Source: Streptomyces caniferus (GTDB lineage: Bacteria > Actinomycetota > Actinomycetes > Streptomycetales > Streptomycetaceae). Taken from it: a stretch of 64,000 bases of DNA. A model generated the notes under the pieces. The model saw only the letters and a list, made by a program, of their open reading frames with translations. It searched no databases and was not told where the DNA came from. Shown here piece by piece: positions 25,954-34,862 of the stretch. The stretch spans positions 1 through 64,000 of the forward strand of contig NZ_BLIN01000001.1 in the NCBI RefSeq assembly GCF_009811555.1. Reading direction: 5' to 3'. The translations under genes were made by a program, and so were the position numbers. How positions within the stretch are numbered: the stretch's first letter is position 1; each line of letters opens with the position of its first letter.

Positions 25954-26481
25954 ATGAACGACGAGCTAGCGCCAGCACCCACGCCCGGACCGCTGACCGC
26001 CGGGCTGCCCACGGCCCGAGCGGCAACGCCCTCAGATGCGGCAGGCATCATCCGGCTACGCTCCGAGTACGTTCTGTCCGAACCGATGGGCGAGGAGTGG
26101 ATCCGGCGGTGCACCGCCGAGCTGGCTCCACGGCTAGCGCCGGGGGGTGACGCACGGGCCTTCGTCATCGACGCCCCGGGCGGCTCGATGGCCGCCTGCG
26201 CCCTCGGGCTCATCCATCGCGTGCTCCCGGCACCGTCCTACCCCTGGGGGCTGGCAGGCCGCGTGCACGTGGTCGCCACACGCCCGGATGCCCGGCGCCG
26301 CGGCTACGCCAGGGCCGTTGTCCGCTCTCTGCTCGACGAGCTCCGCACCGAGCACGTCACCCTGTTCGAACTCCACGCCAGCCAGGAAGCGGCGCCCCTG
26401 TACCGCGAGTTCGGCTTCGCCAGCAGTTCAGCGCTGATGTGGATGACGCACCTGGAGGAGCCGGGTGGTCGACTTCGCTGA
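25954..26481 (+). CDS. GNAT-family N-acetyltransferase
   Basis: A 175-residue protein with ATG preceded by AGGAGG. The order of elements is GNAT-like: ARAATPSDAAGIIRLRSEYV at the start, a central VHVVATRPDARRRGYARAVV acetyl-CoA pyrophosphate loop (RRRGYA), and LHASQEAAPLYREFGF, the typical late Tyr/Phe segment. It transfers an acetyl group from acetyl-CoA to an unknown amine. Lies in the same transcription unit as the upstream XRE-like gene and ahead of a hairpin terminator. Confidence 0.85.
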   Translation: MNDELAPAPTPGPLTAGLPTARAATPSDAAGIIRLRSEYVLSEPMGEEWIRRCTAELAPRLAPGGDARAFVIDAPGGSMAACALGLIHRVLPAPSYPWGLAGRVHVVATRPDARRRGYARAVVRSLLDELRTEHVTLFELHASQEAAPLYREFGFASSSALMWMTHLEEPGGRLR

Positions 26482-26496
26482 CCGACGGACATAAGG

Positions 26497-26530
26497 GTGG
26501 CTCCGCAGACGGGGGATGCCGCGGAGCCGC
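26497..26530 (+). terminator. Hairpin terminator after the GNAT gene
   Basis: GGCTCCGC at 26499-26506 pairs with GCGGAGCC at 26521-26528 around a 14-base loop, 15 bp after the acetyltransferase stop. No T-run, as is common in Streptomyces. Confidence 0.65.
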
Positions 26531-26837
26531 CCTCTCAGCGTACTGTCCGTCTGTCCCTTCCACAGGGCCTTGCGCCGGACGGCTATCCCCTAAGCAGGGC
26601 TTCGGCGTAGTCGGCGGGCATCCGTTTCGTGACCACTTGCAGTGAAGGGAGTGCGAGCGGACGGTTCCTGTCTCATGTCCATTGCGCCTCGGTGGCCTGC
26701 GTCTCCGCGCACCGTCGGGCGGAGCCAGCCGACGGTGCCGGGGGATGGCCCCTGCGTGGCTGAAGAGACGGGTGCAGATGCGGACGACGCTCGTGCATGG
26801 GATGAGCGGCTGGGCTGGGCGTTCGGGCTGATAGCAG

Positions 26838-27053
26838 ATTATCCGGCTGCGAGGAGTGCGGCACGCGCTGGCCGCCGTCCTCGACCTGACCGCGTGCGCG
26901 GTGGCGGACCGACAGCGCACCCCGCGCTATGGCGACCTGGCGCAACCTCGCGGTCGGCGCCCTGCGAATGAACGGCGCGAAGAACATCGCCTCCGGCCGT
27001 CGCCGCAATGCGCGTGACGCCCGCCGACCCCTCACACTCCTCGGCCTCGCCTG
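26838..27053 (+). pseudogene. Remnant of an ISAs1-like (DDE) transposase
   Basis: Two frames carry pieces of an IS transposase. One reads [19 protein letters not shown], like the early region of ISAs1-type transposases. Another, from about 26927, reads [19 protein letters not shown] and ends with the typical LTLLGLA before a stop at 27053. The middle is missing and the frames do not join, so the gene is dead. It marks past insertion between the GNAT gene and the hypothetical gene at 27287. Confidence 0.65.
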
Positions 27054-27093
27054 AGCACGAAGTCGACCTCACTCGACTACGCCGAAGCCCTGA

Positions 27094-27204
27094 GGGCTGT
27101 CGCAGAAATAACTTCAGACTTTGATCTTGGTCAGGCGGGCTGTCTCGCGAGGTCATCGAGTGGAACGGCGCTTCGGCGTTCGTGAGTTATTTTCCGACGG
27201 CTCC
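27094..27204. repeat. MITE-like element with imperfect terminal inverted repeats
   Basis: GGGCTGTCGCAGAAATAACT at about 27094 and the complement of GAGTTATTTTCCGACGGCTC at about 27184-27203 share most bases (GGCTGTCG-AGAAATAACT versus AGCCGTCGGAAAATAACT). They bound a 110-bp AT-richer segment with no gene, right beside the transposase remnant. It looks like a miniature element or the two ends of a deleted IS. Confidence 0.5.
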
Positions 27205-27286
27205 CTGGGCCCGCTCAGGGGTCGACCGGGGCCGGCGCATGCGTTCTCGGCGTCCTCTCAGGCCGAGACCGAGAGGTAACGCCACC

Positions 27287-27916
27287 TCAGATGGTCGGGG
27301 TGTCGTCAACAACCGGCCTGTGCATCTCAACGACCGGCTTCCACCCCGCGGAGAACTCGATGAAGTCCGCACGGGTGGGGTAGGTGTCGACCGCGCGACG
27401 GTCACGCTTGGGGCTGTCGCTCCCCTTGCGCCCCCGGGGAATCTGCTCCTCGAAGATGTCGACCTTCACGTCGGGAACCTCCTTGAGGCCCTGGCGCCAG
27501 ATCTGCACGACGTCGGCGCCGAAGGCTTGCCGGGCTGCAGCGTAAAGGGCCGTGAGGGCCCCCTTGTCCCCACTAGGGACAAATAGTGCCAGGTCCAGCA
27601 CAACACCGGCGGACTGGAGGACCTCGATGGTCACCGAGCCGTTCTCGTCGGCCAAGTAGATTCCGGCTTCATTCTCGTCGTCGGGAAGGCAGGAGACCTC
27701 TTCCTGGAATACGGTTCTCGCCGTGACCGAGCCGCCCTCGAAATCCTCACCGGACTTGGTCAGAAAAGCAGGGACATAGCAGTCGGGAAGCTTGAGTTCT
27801 GCCGTGTCGGCGGAAACGAAGAGCCTGTCTTTCACGCCGAGCTTCGCCACCTCTTCCAGCGAGAGGCGGCGAGCGGCGATCTTCTCCGTGTTCACGATTT
27901 CCCTTTCAGGTTGCAT
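27287..27916 (-). CDS. Hypothetical protein
   Basis: A 209-residue protein beginning MQPEREIVNTEKIAARRLS with GGGA a few bases before the ATG. It is acidic and strand-rich (RLFVSADTAELKLPDCYVP, AGIYLADENGSVTIEVLQS), followed by a helical part (ALTALYAAARQAFGADVVQ). No signal peptide, membrane segment or catalytic motif is recognised. It is preceded by a long non-coding stretch and stands alone. Confidence 0.55.
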   Translation of the reverse strand: MQPEREIVNTEKIAARRLSLEEVAKLGVKDRLFVSADTAELKLPDCYVPAFLTKSGEDFEGGSVTARTVFQEEVSCLPDDENEAGIYLADENGSVTIEVLQSAGVVLDLALFVPSGDKGALTALYAAARQAFGADVVQIWRQGLKEVPDVKVDIFEEQIPRGRKGSDSPKRDRRAVDTYPTRADFIEFSAGWKPVVEMHRPVVDDTPTI

Positions 27917-28586
27917 TGTCCCTTCGAACAAGGACGCTACCACGAAACCCTGAGGTCAACTGCCCAGCAATCTTTGGGTAAATGGCCTTCGATGACCTGC
28001 ACGGGAGGATGCCGAAGCGAGTGCCACTCGGCCGGGAACACGCATCCGCCAGGTAGTGGCCCTCGCCGTGCTGTTGGGGATCAACTGGCGGCTGCATTTC
28101 GGTGCGTTGGGTAGTGCGGAGGAACCAAAAGAGAGCTTACGGCGGATATCACCCATATCACCTTCGGTGAGGTGGCGGCGCGGTAAGGCGATCCATTCGT
28201 CGCGCATCTCGAAGAGCGCAGCGGAAACCAACCGGATGGTCCGACAACGCAACAACGGAGACCCCCACCGGCAACATCTGGATGAAGCGCGAACCGGAAG
28301 TCGCGTACTACCGCGCCCTCTTCGTTCAGGACTCGGCGCAGTCGACTGACGCCCGCTTGCTGACGTCTCGTCATGTTGAGCGGGGTTCAATACACAGCAG
28401 GCACGGACGTCCGCGATCACGGGCGCGCCGGTGGGGAAGCTGGTCCGTCCCCGTGCTCTCGCCGACACCCACAGAGGCCGCGGAGCCCACCACGGGGCAC
28501 CAGCACCCTGCATGGCGTCTTTTTGCTCTTGCCTCCGTGAGGCGTGGGCGGCACTGTGTGTGGCTCGCATCGGAGGGAGCGAACGC
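27917..28586. other. No supported gene; probable promoter region
   Basis: About 670 bp lie between the minus-strand hypothetical gene and the small-peptide gene. Open frames here are short, have poor start contexts and show no recognisable family. The AT content is higher around 28120-28260. It should contain the promoter for the peptide/JmjC unit. Confidence 0.4.
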
Positions 28587-28751
28587 ATGAGCAATCAGCG
28601 AAGGCTCGAAGGGCGCAGTGAACTGCTTGTGGCGGTCGAGGTGCTGTCCGGCGTCCACGATCGCAACGACGCGAGCATGTCCGACCCGCCACCGGACGCC
28701 ACAGGCGACACCCAGCCCGACGGTGACGGTCTGAACCACCCCGCCGGTTAA
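28587..28751 (+). CDS. Small acidic peptide, possible RiPP precursor
   Basis: A 54-residue frame starting ATG with a strong GGAGGGA eight bases upstream. The N-terminal half is amphipathic and leader-like (MSNQRRLEGRSELLVAVEVL). The C-terminal half is acidic and rich in Asp, Pro and Gly (SMSDPPPDATGDTQ then PDGDGLNHPAG). It stands 75 bp before a JmjC-type oxygenase gene, with a stem-loop between them. Small peptide, attenuator, then modifying enzymes is the layout of ribosomally made peptide clusters. No sequence family is recognised, so the precursor role is a hypothesis. Confidence 0.5.
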   Translation: MSNQRRLEGRSELLVAVEVLSGVHDRNDASMSDPPPDATGDTQPDGDGLNHPAG

Positions 28752-28762
28752 CCGCCCCGCCG

Positions 28763-28792
28763 CGGGCCGTTCGGCAACCGCCGCACGGCCCG
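28763..28792 (+). promoter_or_regulatory. Stem-loop between the small peptide and JmjC genes
   Basis: CGGGCCGT (28763-28770) pairs with ACGGCCCG (28785-28792) around a 14-base loop. Its position between the peptide stop and the oxygenase ribosome-binding site would let it act as a partial terminator, giving more peptide transcript than enzyme transcript. Confidence 0.55.
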
Positions 28793-28825
28793 TCGCTCGT
28801 GACCCGGCACAAATAGAGGAGCGCT

Positions 28826-30040
28826 GTGGAGCACCGGCTTATCCGTGAGGTCGAGGAAGCGCTGGGGTGGAGCGGCCCCGAGCCGCTGGGCGAGCAGTTC
28901 GCCCGTGGGCGCATCGCTCACCCGGATGTGCTGGAGCGGTTGCTAACAGCCAACCGGCTGCTCGACATGGTGATGCGCCGGAGCCTGACGAATCCGCAGT
29001 TCCGTTGCTTCCGCGGGGGTGAGGAACTGCACCCTCGCGCGTATTTCAGCCAGGACGTCAACCGCAGAGGCCAGAGCATCCGCATGGTCAACATGCGCCG
29101 CCTGAGGCACCTCCTGGCGGGCGGCGCCACGCTGGTACTTGATCAGGCAAACGTCTTCGACCCGACCATGGAGGTCGCCTGCCGGGCCATGCAGTGGTGG
29201 TCTCGCGAACGGGTCCAGGTCAACGTCTACCTCACCACCAATGACGCCTCGGGCTTCGACCTTCACTGGGATGACCACGACGTCCTGGTGATCCAGCTTG
29301 CCGGTGAAAAGGAGTGGGAGGTGCGCGGAGCCTCACGGCCGGTGCCGATGTTCCGTGACGCCGCCCGCAACGACGAACCCAGCCAGGAGACCATCTGGGC
29401 CGGCAGCATGACGGCCGGGGACGTGATGCACATCCCCCGCGGCTACTGGCACCAGGCCACCCGCAACGGACGCGGTACCGGCCAGAGCATGCACATGACG
29501 CTTGGGTTCGAGAAGCGGACCGGCGTCAACTGGCTGGCCTGGCTGGCGGACTGGTCCCGCGAGGTCGAGGTCTTCCGCCGAGACCTCGACCGCTGGAGCG
29601 GGTGCCCCACCGACCAGCATGCTCAGCAGCAGGAGCTGGCCGAAGCCGCCCGTACCCTGATCGACTCCCGCGGCCCCACTGGCTTCCTTGCGGCCCGCGA
29701 ACAAGCCGCCGCCCCGGGCCGCCACGTTCCCTTTCTGGACATCTTCGGCCCACTACAGGCAGTCGTGTGCATCACCGAATTCTCGCCGCAGATCATCGAG
29801 CACGATGAGAGCGTCAACGTGCTGGCCGGCGGAAAGAAGCTCACTTTCACCGCCAAGGCCCTGCCCGCCCTCCGACTCTTGCTGAGCGGTCATCCCGTAC
29901 ACCTGGCCCAGGCAGCCACCGCGGTCGGCGCGGAGGTCGAAGAACTGGCAACGATCTTGACGGATGAGGAGCTGTGCGCGCCCCTGACCACCGAATTGTC
30001 CTCGGGCTACACCGATCTCGTCACGAATGCGGCCTGCTGA
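28826..30040 (+). CDS. JmjC/cupin-type Fe(II)/2-oxoglutarate oxygenase
   Basis: A 404-residue protein starting at GTG behind GGAG. The cupin core shows LHWDDHDVLVIQLAGEKEW, giving the His-x-Asp pair of the metal site. MHIPRGYWHQATRN supplies the later His and the typical PRGYWH signature of JmjC ribosomal-oxygenase-like proteins. The C-terminal 140 residues (LTFTAKALPALRLLLSGH) form a winged-helix-like tail as in this subfamily. Such enzymes hydroxylate protein side chains. It overlaps the next gene by 67 bp. The small upstream peptide is the obvious candidate substrate, but this is inference. Confidence 0.8.
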   Translation: MEHRLIREVEEALGWSGPEPLGEQFARGRIAHPDVLERLLTANRLLDMVMRRSLTNPQFRCFRGGEELHPRAYFSQDVNRRGQSIRMVNMRRLRHLLAGGATLVLDQANVFDPTMEVACRAMQWWSRERVQVNVYLTTNDASGFDLHWDDHDVLVIQLAGEKEWEVRGASRPVPMFRDAARNDEPSQETIWAGSMTAGDVMHIPRGYWHQATRNGRGTGQSMHMTLGFEKRTGVNWLAWLADWSREVEVFRRDLDRWSGCPTDQHAQQQELAEAARTLIDSRGPTGFLAAREQAAAPGRHVPFLDIFGPLQAVVCITEFSPQIIEHDESVNVLAGGKKLTFTAKALPALRLLLSGHPVHLAQAATAVGAEVEELATILTDEELCAPLTTELSSGYTDLVTNAAC

Positions 30041-30837
30041 CCGCCGCCCTCGACCTAGGCATCACCCGGATCGACACCAGCTTCAACTACCTGGATTTCA
30101 CTTCCCATTCCGCCCTGTCGCGACTCGGCAGCGGTCTCCTGGACCGGTGTTCCCTCTCCACGAAGGTCGGCTTCTTCCCTCGCCACGACGGCACCGCAGA
30201 GCACTCGCTTGAAGCCGCCCGCCTGCGGCAGGCGCTGGAGCAGACCAACCGGGATCTGCGCCGGGCTCCGGATCTGGTCTTCCTGCACAACCCCGAGCGC
30301 TCCCTCCCCGGCACCCCGAGGGACGCGCGGGAGAAGCTGGGGGCGGCGTGCGCCGTACTGGAGGACGCCGTGGCGCGGGGTCTGTGCGGGGCGTGGGGTA
30401 TCGCGTCGTGGGATCCGGCGCCGCTGGCCGCCGTCGTGGACCGTACGCTGCCCGCCCCGTCCGTCCTCATGGTCCCCGCCGGCCTGCTGGCTGGCATCGC
30501 CACACTGGATGCCGCGCAGACTCTGGCCGAGCAGTGGCAGTTGGGCATGGAGGCGCGATGGGGCATGCGCCCCTTCGGCGGCAGTACGAACAGTGCGGTG
30601 TGGGAAGCGGTGGACGCCCGTATGTTCCTGCAGCCTGAGCACCGCGGAGCCTCGCGGGTGCAGGCCGCGTTCCGCGCCGCCTACCTCCTTCCCCCCGTCG
30701 CCACAGTCGCGGTGGGCTCGGACGACGCAGACCACCTGCGTGAGCTGGTCGACGCACTGCACCTCAATGCCAACGAGGCGACAGTGCGCCAGTACCGCAA
30801 GCTGCTGCGCGACCACTCGCGTCGTCAACGGGCCTGA
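29974..30837 (+). CDS. Aldo/keto reductase
   Basis: A 287-residue protein; the GTG at 29974, 67 bp inside the JmjC gene, gives the normal family N-terminus HRIVLGLHRSRHECGLL. DTSFNYLDF carries the usual catalytic Asp and Tyr, STKVGFF the Lys, and LVFLHNPER the His of the tetrad. It probably reduces a carbonyl or oxidises an alcohol with NADPH. The long overlap with the oxygenase suggests coupled production and work on the same substrate. It ends overlapping a convergent phosphotransferase gene by 13 bp. Confidence 0.85.
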   Translation: MRAPDHRIVLGLHRSRHECGLLTAALDLGITRIDTSFNYLDFTSHSALSRLGSGLLDRCSLSTKVGFFPRHDGTAEHSLEAARLRQALEQTNRDLRRAPDLVFLHNPERSLPGTPRDAREKLGAACAVLEDAVARGLCGAWGIASWDPAPLAAVVDRTLPAPSVLMVPAGLLAGIATLDAAQTLAEQWQLGMEARWGMRPFGGSTNSAVWEAVDARMFLQPEHRGASRVQAAFRAAYLLPPVATVAVGSDDADHLRELVDALHLNANEATVRQYRKLLRDHSRRQRA

Positions 30838-31673
30838 AGTTCGCCCACGATCCGTTCAGCCGCGATCCGGGCGGGCGCGAGCTTGGGATCAGCCTCGTCT
30901 GCCCAGCGGCCGACGACCTTCGTGCAGTAGAACAGCGCCATCAGCAGCCCGTCCCTGCTTTCCAAGTCCTCGCGGCGCTCCCGCCACACCCGTTCCGCAA
31001 GGCCGGGGGCCGCCAGAGAATTCCCCCACAGCGAGGCAGCGTCCAGGCCCCTGGGGGCCATGCCCCAGTCCTCCCAGTCGAACAGGCAAAATGCCGGGCC
31101 CGTCACGTTCGCCCAGTTCAGGTCCGCGTGGGCCGGCCTCCAGTCCGCGAGGGTGGTGTCGAGGTCCCCGAAGGTCGAAGTGATCTCCTGTGTGACCCGG
31201 GCCTGAGTAATGGTGGCAGTGTCCGGCGTCGCGATGCGGGTGGTGGTCTGGCCGGCCAGGGCTTCCAGGGACCTGTTCAGCTGCTCCCACCAGGCGTCGG
31301 CGAGCTGCGGATCGGAGGTAAGGGTTCCCCCGGGCTTTACCGGGGCGCCGGGAAGCAGGGTCGTCTCATCCGCCCGCCACATAGCCTCGCCTGACGAGTC
31401 CCGCCACGCGACGCCGGCCAGCCACCGCGGCATAGCGACGCCCTCCAGCGCTGCCGCGGCCTCCGTGCCGTTCCACCCCTGGCCGTCGACCCGCGCCAAA
31501 GGCCGGCGCTCCAACCGCACCCAGGTCCCGCGGTCCGTGCGCGCGCCGACCGAGCGGCGCTTGCGCACCACGCTCCCCCGCTCCAATCGAACGTCCAAAG
31601 ACCGCTCGACCCTGTCGAGCACCTCGTCGACCGGTTCGGCACGCAGATCGACAGCAGAAGGGGAAGAAGCCAT
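30825..31673 (-). CDS. Aminoglycoside-phosphotransferase-fold protein
   Basis: About 282 residues with ATG at 31673. The catalytic segment is PAHADLNWANVTG, close to the HGDLxxxN loop of APH-type kinases, and CLFDWEDWGMAPRGLDAASL carries the DxD-like metal-binding Asp. The N-terminal region (RGTWVRLERRPLARVDGQ) is the ATP lobe. These proteins phosphorylate small molecules; the substrate is unknown. A broken relative lies just upstream in the opposite direction. Confidence 0.75.
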   Translation of the reverse strand: MASSPSAVDLRAEPVDEVLDRVERSLDVRLERGSVVRKRRSVGARTDRGTWVRLERRPLARVDGQGWNGTEAAAALEGVAMPRWLAGVAWRDSSGEAMWRADETTLLPGAPVKPGGTLTSDPQLADAWWEQLNRSLEALAGQTTTRIATPDTATITQARVTQEITSTFGDLDTTLADWRPAHADLNWANVTGPAFCLFDWEDWGMAPRGLDAASLWGNSLAAPGLAERVWRERREDLESRDGLLMALFYCTKVVGRWADEADPKLAPARIAAERIVGELQAR

Positions 31674-31736
31674 AGCCACAATGTGCCATGTTGAGGAGCG
31701 GAGCGACCCTGGTTCCCGTGGAGGTATCTGCCTAGC

Positions 31737-32143
31737 GTGCCCCCGACAGATGGCGCACCGCAGTGGACCGACCGGAACTTCCGCAGATCCCTCGGCATCG
31801 CCCACCTCCAGATCCACGACTGGACCACCGGGCACGCCGACCTGCACTGGGCGAACGTCACCCACGCCCCGCTGGTTGTCCTCGATTGGGAGGGGTGGGG
31901 CCTGCTGCCGGTCGGCTACGACCTCGGCTTCCTCCACGCCTGCGCACTCACCGCGCCCGCGACCGCAGCCCGGCTGCGGCAGGAGTTGCCGAGGTTCTGA
32001 CCACTCCCGCGGGCCGGGCCGGGGAACTCGTCGCGCTGGGTCAGCTCCTCCAGGCGTGCAGAAGAGGCGTACACCCCCACCTCACCCCGCTCATCGCACA
32101 ACGCGCCGAACACCTCACCGGCACCCCCGTCCCCACGCCCTGA
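31737..32143 (+). pseudogene. Truncated, frameshifted phosphotransferase copy
   Basis: The frame from 31737 reads HADLHWANVTHAPLVVLDW, a clear APH active-site segment similar to that of the neighbouring gene, then stops near 32000. The family sequence continues in another frame (TTPAGRAGELVALGQLLQAC) to about 32143. The ATP lobe is missing and a frameshift lies near 31995. It is a decayed, inverted duplicate or relative of 30825-31673. Confidence 0.7.
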
Positions 32144-32192
32144 CCACGGCGCCAGTCAGCCACACGACATAGCCTCCGCAATCGACCACCCT

Positions 32193-33077
32193 TCATGCCG
32201 CCGCATAGCTCGCCCGGAACAGCTCCTGCGCGCGCTCCACATCCCTGGGCGTGCGCAGCTGCACCTCCAGGTCACCGGTTCCGTGGTGACCGAGCCCGGT
32301 GACATCGCGAGTGAAGCCAGGCACGAGGTCGACCTGTCTGGGGTCGATCTTGAGGTAGACGAGCAGCTTGGTCTGCTGCGGCGGGCAGACGCACGCGAAG
32401 TTCCGCAGTCGCTGGTAGGCGCGGTACTGCTTGCGCTGGACCCGGGTGATGCCGTCCCCGAGGCCGAGCAGTGCCTCGTCGACCGCCACAGCCAGTTCCG
32501 TCAACGTCACCTCCTGCCTCCGCGTGCTCTGCACGCCGGCCACACGACGGCGGGCCGTCGCGGGTGCCGACCTCTGTCCGGTGTGCGAGGCCACGGCCTC
32601 AAGGGCGATGTGGTCGTCGCCGAAGAGGCGGTAGCGGACGAGATCGATGCTGCGCCGGTGCTCGCGTACGGCGTAGATGTCGTAGCGGGTGAAGTCGCCG
32701 GCCACGCAGATCAGCCTTGGTGCGCTCCACAGCACCTGGGACGCGGCCGTGGCCCCGAGCCGGTCGCGGACCAGGTGCCCGAACTCGGCCCGGTGATCCA
32801 TCAGCCAGGACAGATAGAAGAGTCCCTGGTTGATCACGCCGGCGTCCGTGCCGCGCTTGTACTCCACGACGACGGGTGCCCCGTTCTCGTCAATCCCCAG
32901 CGAATCGATGCGTCCGCCGTGGAGTCCCGTGCTGTACTCGCTCGCCAGGAACCGGACTCCCAGCATCGTCTCCATGTGCGCCTCGACGAGGCACTGGACA
33001 TCCGCCTCGACCTCGGCAAGACGGGGCGCGACCTCGGTCACGCCGCTCTTCGTGTTGAACAGCTTCAGGCCCGACAC
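32193..33077 (-). CDS. PD-(D/E)XK nuclease-like protein with DUF5655 tail
   Basis: A 294-residue protein. Residues about 50-80 contain GGRIDSLGIDENGAPVVVEY followed by KRG, an Asp...Glu-x-Lys nuclease core. The C-terminal 100 residues (FACVCPPQQTKLLVYLKID, GLGHHGTGDLEVQLRTP) match DUF5655, a domain often attached to such cores. The family is thought to act on DNA in repair or defence. It stands alone, with the ATG at 33077. Catalytic residues appear intact, so activity is plausible. Confidence 0.75.
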   Translation of the reverse strand: MSGLKLFNTKSGVTEVAPRLAEVEADVQCLVEAHMETMLGVRFLASEYSTGLHGGRIDSLGIDENGAPVVVEYKRGTDAGVINQGLFYLSWLMDHRAEFGHLVRDRLGATAASQVLWSAPRLICVAGDFTRYDIYAVREHRRSIDLVRYRLFGDDHIALEAVASHTGQRSAPATARRRVAGVQSTRRQEVTLTELAVAVDEALLGLGDGITRVQRKQYRAYQRLRNFACVCPPQQTKLLVYLKIDPRQVDLVPGFTRDVTGLGHHGTGDLEVQLRTPRDVERAQELFRASYAAA

Positions 33078-33580
33078 CTTCCCCTCTTCGGCTACGTAGC
33101 CGCAACACGGAGGGGAGCAAGATTGTTTCCGCGAAGGTCTTCGGACCTGTGAAGATGGTGTGAACGGAGATCATCCTCCTTCACGCGCACTCGGCCCGGA
33201 GGGGTGGTCAAGTGGAGAGTCGGCGGTAGCGGATCAGAACCGCAGCGATAACAGTGAAGGCGACGAAGCCCTGCAAAAAATTCCATGGGAGCGCACAACC
33301 ATTCACAGGGCTCTGAATACATGAGGCGATCTTCAGCCATTTCGAACTGCATCACCCTGACCCACCAGTAGGCATACTAATGCTTTCCATCTTTCCGAGA
33401 ACACCCATTCGAGGGACGCCGGACGTGGCGATTACCCTCTAGGATTTCATCCGTTCTCACGGCTCATGCAAATTGCACGGCGATGTGAAAACGGGATGGA
33501 GTGAGTGACGGAACGGGGGAGGCCGGCGGCATCCGATCGCGGCTGGCTGGCAACGTCGGCAATTGGAAGGCGGGTTCACG
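33078..33580. other. Intergenic region, no gene seen
   Basis: About 500 bp between the nuclease-like gene and the DUF397 gene. It is more AT-rich than its surroundings around 33340-33480. Only short, unsupported open frames are present. It probably holds the promoters of the divergent genes. Confidence 0.4.
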
Positions 33581-33817
33581 ATGATCGGGGTACACAACGG
33601 CATGGCGTCCGGTTCGGTGCCGGGCGCAGACTGGGTGAAGGCGTCCGCGTGTGACGCGCTCAACTCTTGCGTGGAGGTTGCGAGGGTCGGTGAAAACGAG
33701 ATCGCGATGCAGAACTCGCGATTCCCTGACGGCCCCGCACTCGTGTTCACGCGCGACGAGATTGTGGCATTCTTCAGCGGGGTTCTGAACGGCGATTTCG
33801 ACAGCATGACTGTCTGA
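33581..33817 (+). CDS. DUF397-family small protein
   Basis: A 78-residue protein with the DUF397 pattern: ADWVKASACDALNSCVEVAR, then IAMQNSRFPDGPALVFTRDE and AFFSGVLNGDFD. These proteins pair with XRE/DUF5753 regulators throughout Streptomyces, normally binding or antagonising them. That partner is the next gene, 86 bp downstream. The ATG is at 33581; an upstream frame is open for a few codons but lacks a better site. Confidence 0.85.
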   Translation: MIGVHNGMASGSVPGADWVKASACDALNSCVEVARVGENEIAMQNSRFPDGPALVFTRDEIVAFFSGVLNGDFDSMTV

Positions 33818-33903
33818 AAGCCATCGGCCAAGGTTTGCCTTTGGCCAACGGAGTGCTATTTCCTGGCGCGGGCGGGAGGTACCTGTCCGCGCTAGGAGTG
33901 TTC

Positions 33904-34854
33904 ATGTCAGGTCGAATTTTGGCTTTGGTAGGTGGACATGGGCAAGCGCCCCCGTCTACCCCGCAGGCGGCGGCCAAGCTCGTCGGCGCCCTGCTGCGGC
34001 ACCTGCGCGACGAGAAGAAGCTCGATCAGCGCGAGGTCGTCGAGGCGGTTCCGGAGTTCAATTCGATCTCCACGCTCAGTCGCTACGAGAACGCCAATAC
34101 CCCGCTCAAGCCGGAGAGCGTCACCGCGCTCCTTCGCTTCTACGAGGCACCGGAGGACGTCTTCCGGGACGCCGAGGCGCTCTTGCAGTGGCGTGCGGAC
34201 CAGCGCTGGTGGTCCGCGTTCTCCGACGTCGCAGACCACACCCTGACATCCCTGTTCGCCCTGGAATCCACCTCGAAGGTGGTCCAGGTGTACCAGGAGA
34301 ACAACGTCCCCGGGATGCTTCAGACCGCGGGCTACGCCCGGGCCCTGATGGCCGACTACGCCCAAGCGCAGTTCGACCCCGAGAAACGGCGCGAGGCTTT
34401 CGCAGCCATCGAGCGCCGCCTGCAGATGCGGATGCGCCGGCAGCATCTCCTCGACCAGCCACAAGCCCCCCTCTTCCGGGCCCTCATCGCGGAATGGGTA
34501 CTGGACAAGCAGTTGGGCGGCATCATGGTCATGCGGGAGCAGCTGAGGTACCTGTTGAACGTGGCGGAGAACAAGCCGAACGTGCACATCCGGATTCTGC
34601 CCGGAAGCGCTCTGCGGAAGGGCTCGCCGCTGCACCCGGCGATAACCCTGTTCAAGCCCTGGGAGGGCGCGGAGAACCGTTCGGTCTACCTGGAGAACAA
34701 GAACGTCAGCGGCGAGCTCCTCACCGACATGGGGCAGATCGAGACGTTCATGGCGTCGATGGACTACTGGTGGCAGCAGGCTTTGCCCAAGACAGCAACA
34801 ATGGAGCGCATCCAGCACTACATCGACCAGCTCGTCAGCGGGGCATCCAAGTAA
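33904..34854 (+). CDS. XRE-family regulator with DUF5753 domain
   Basis: A 316-residue protein from ATG 33904. The helix-turn-helix covers about residues 20-85 (LVGALLRHLRDEKKLDQREV, STLSRYENANTPLKPESV). The rest is the DUF5753 ligand/partner domain (RWWSAFSDVADHTLTSLFAL, QENNVPGMLQTAGYARALM, QADQ-like FKPWEGAENRSVYLENKN). Forms the usual pair with the DUF397 protein upstream; such pairs control development and secondary metabolism. The final stop is eight bases from the convergent methyltransferase gene. Confidence 0.9.
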   Translation: MSGRILALVGGHGQAPPSTPQAAAKLVGALLRHLRDEKKLDQREVVEAVPEFNSISTLSRYENANTPLKPESVTALLRFYEAPEDVFRDAEALLQWRADQRWWSAFSDVADHTLTSLFALESTSKVVQVYQENNVPGMLQTAGYARALMADYAQAQFDPEKRREAFAAIERRLQMRMRRQHLLDQPQAPLFRALIAEWVLDKQLGGIMVMREQLRYLLNVAENKPNVHIRILPGSALRKGSPLHPAITLFKPWEGAENRSVYLENKNVSGELLTDMGQIETFMASMDYWWQQALPKTATMERIQHYIDQLVSGASK

Positions 34855-34862
34855 TCGGCACG

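Noticed and set aside
28056..28590. Overlapping frames upstream of the small peptide
   Set aside because: No ribosome-binding site, family similarity or codon bias supports any of them.
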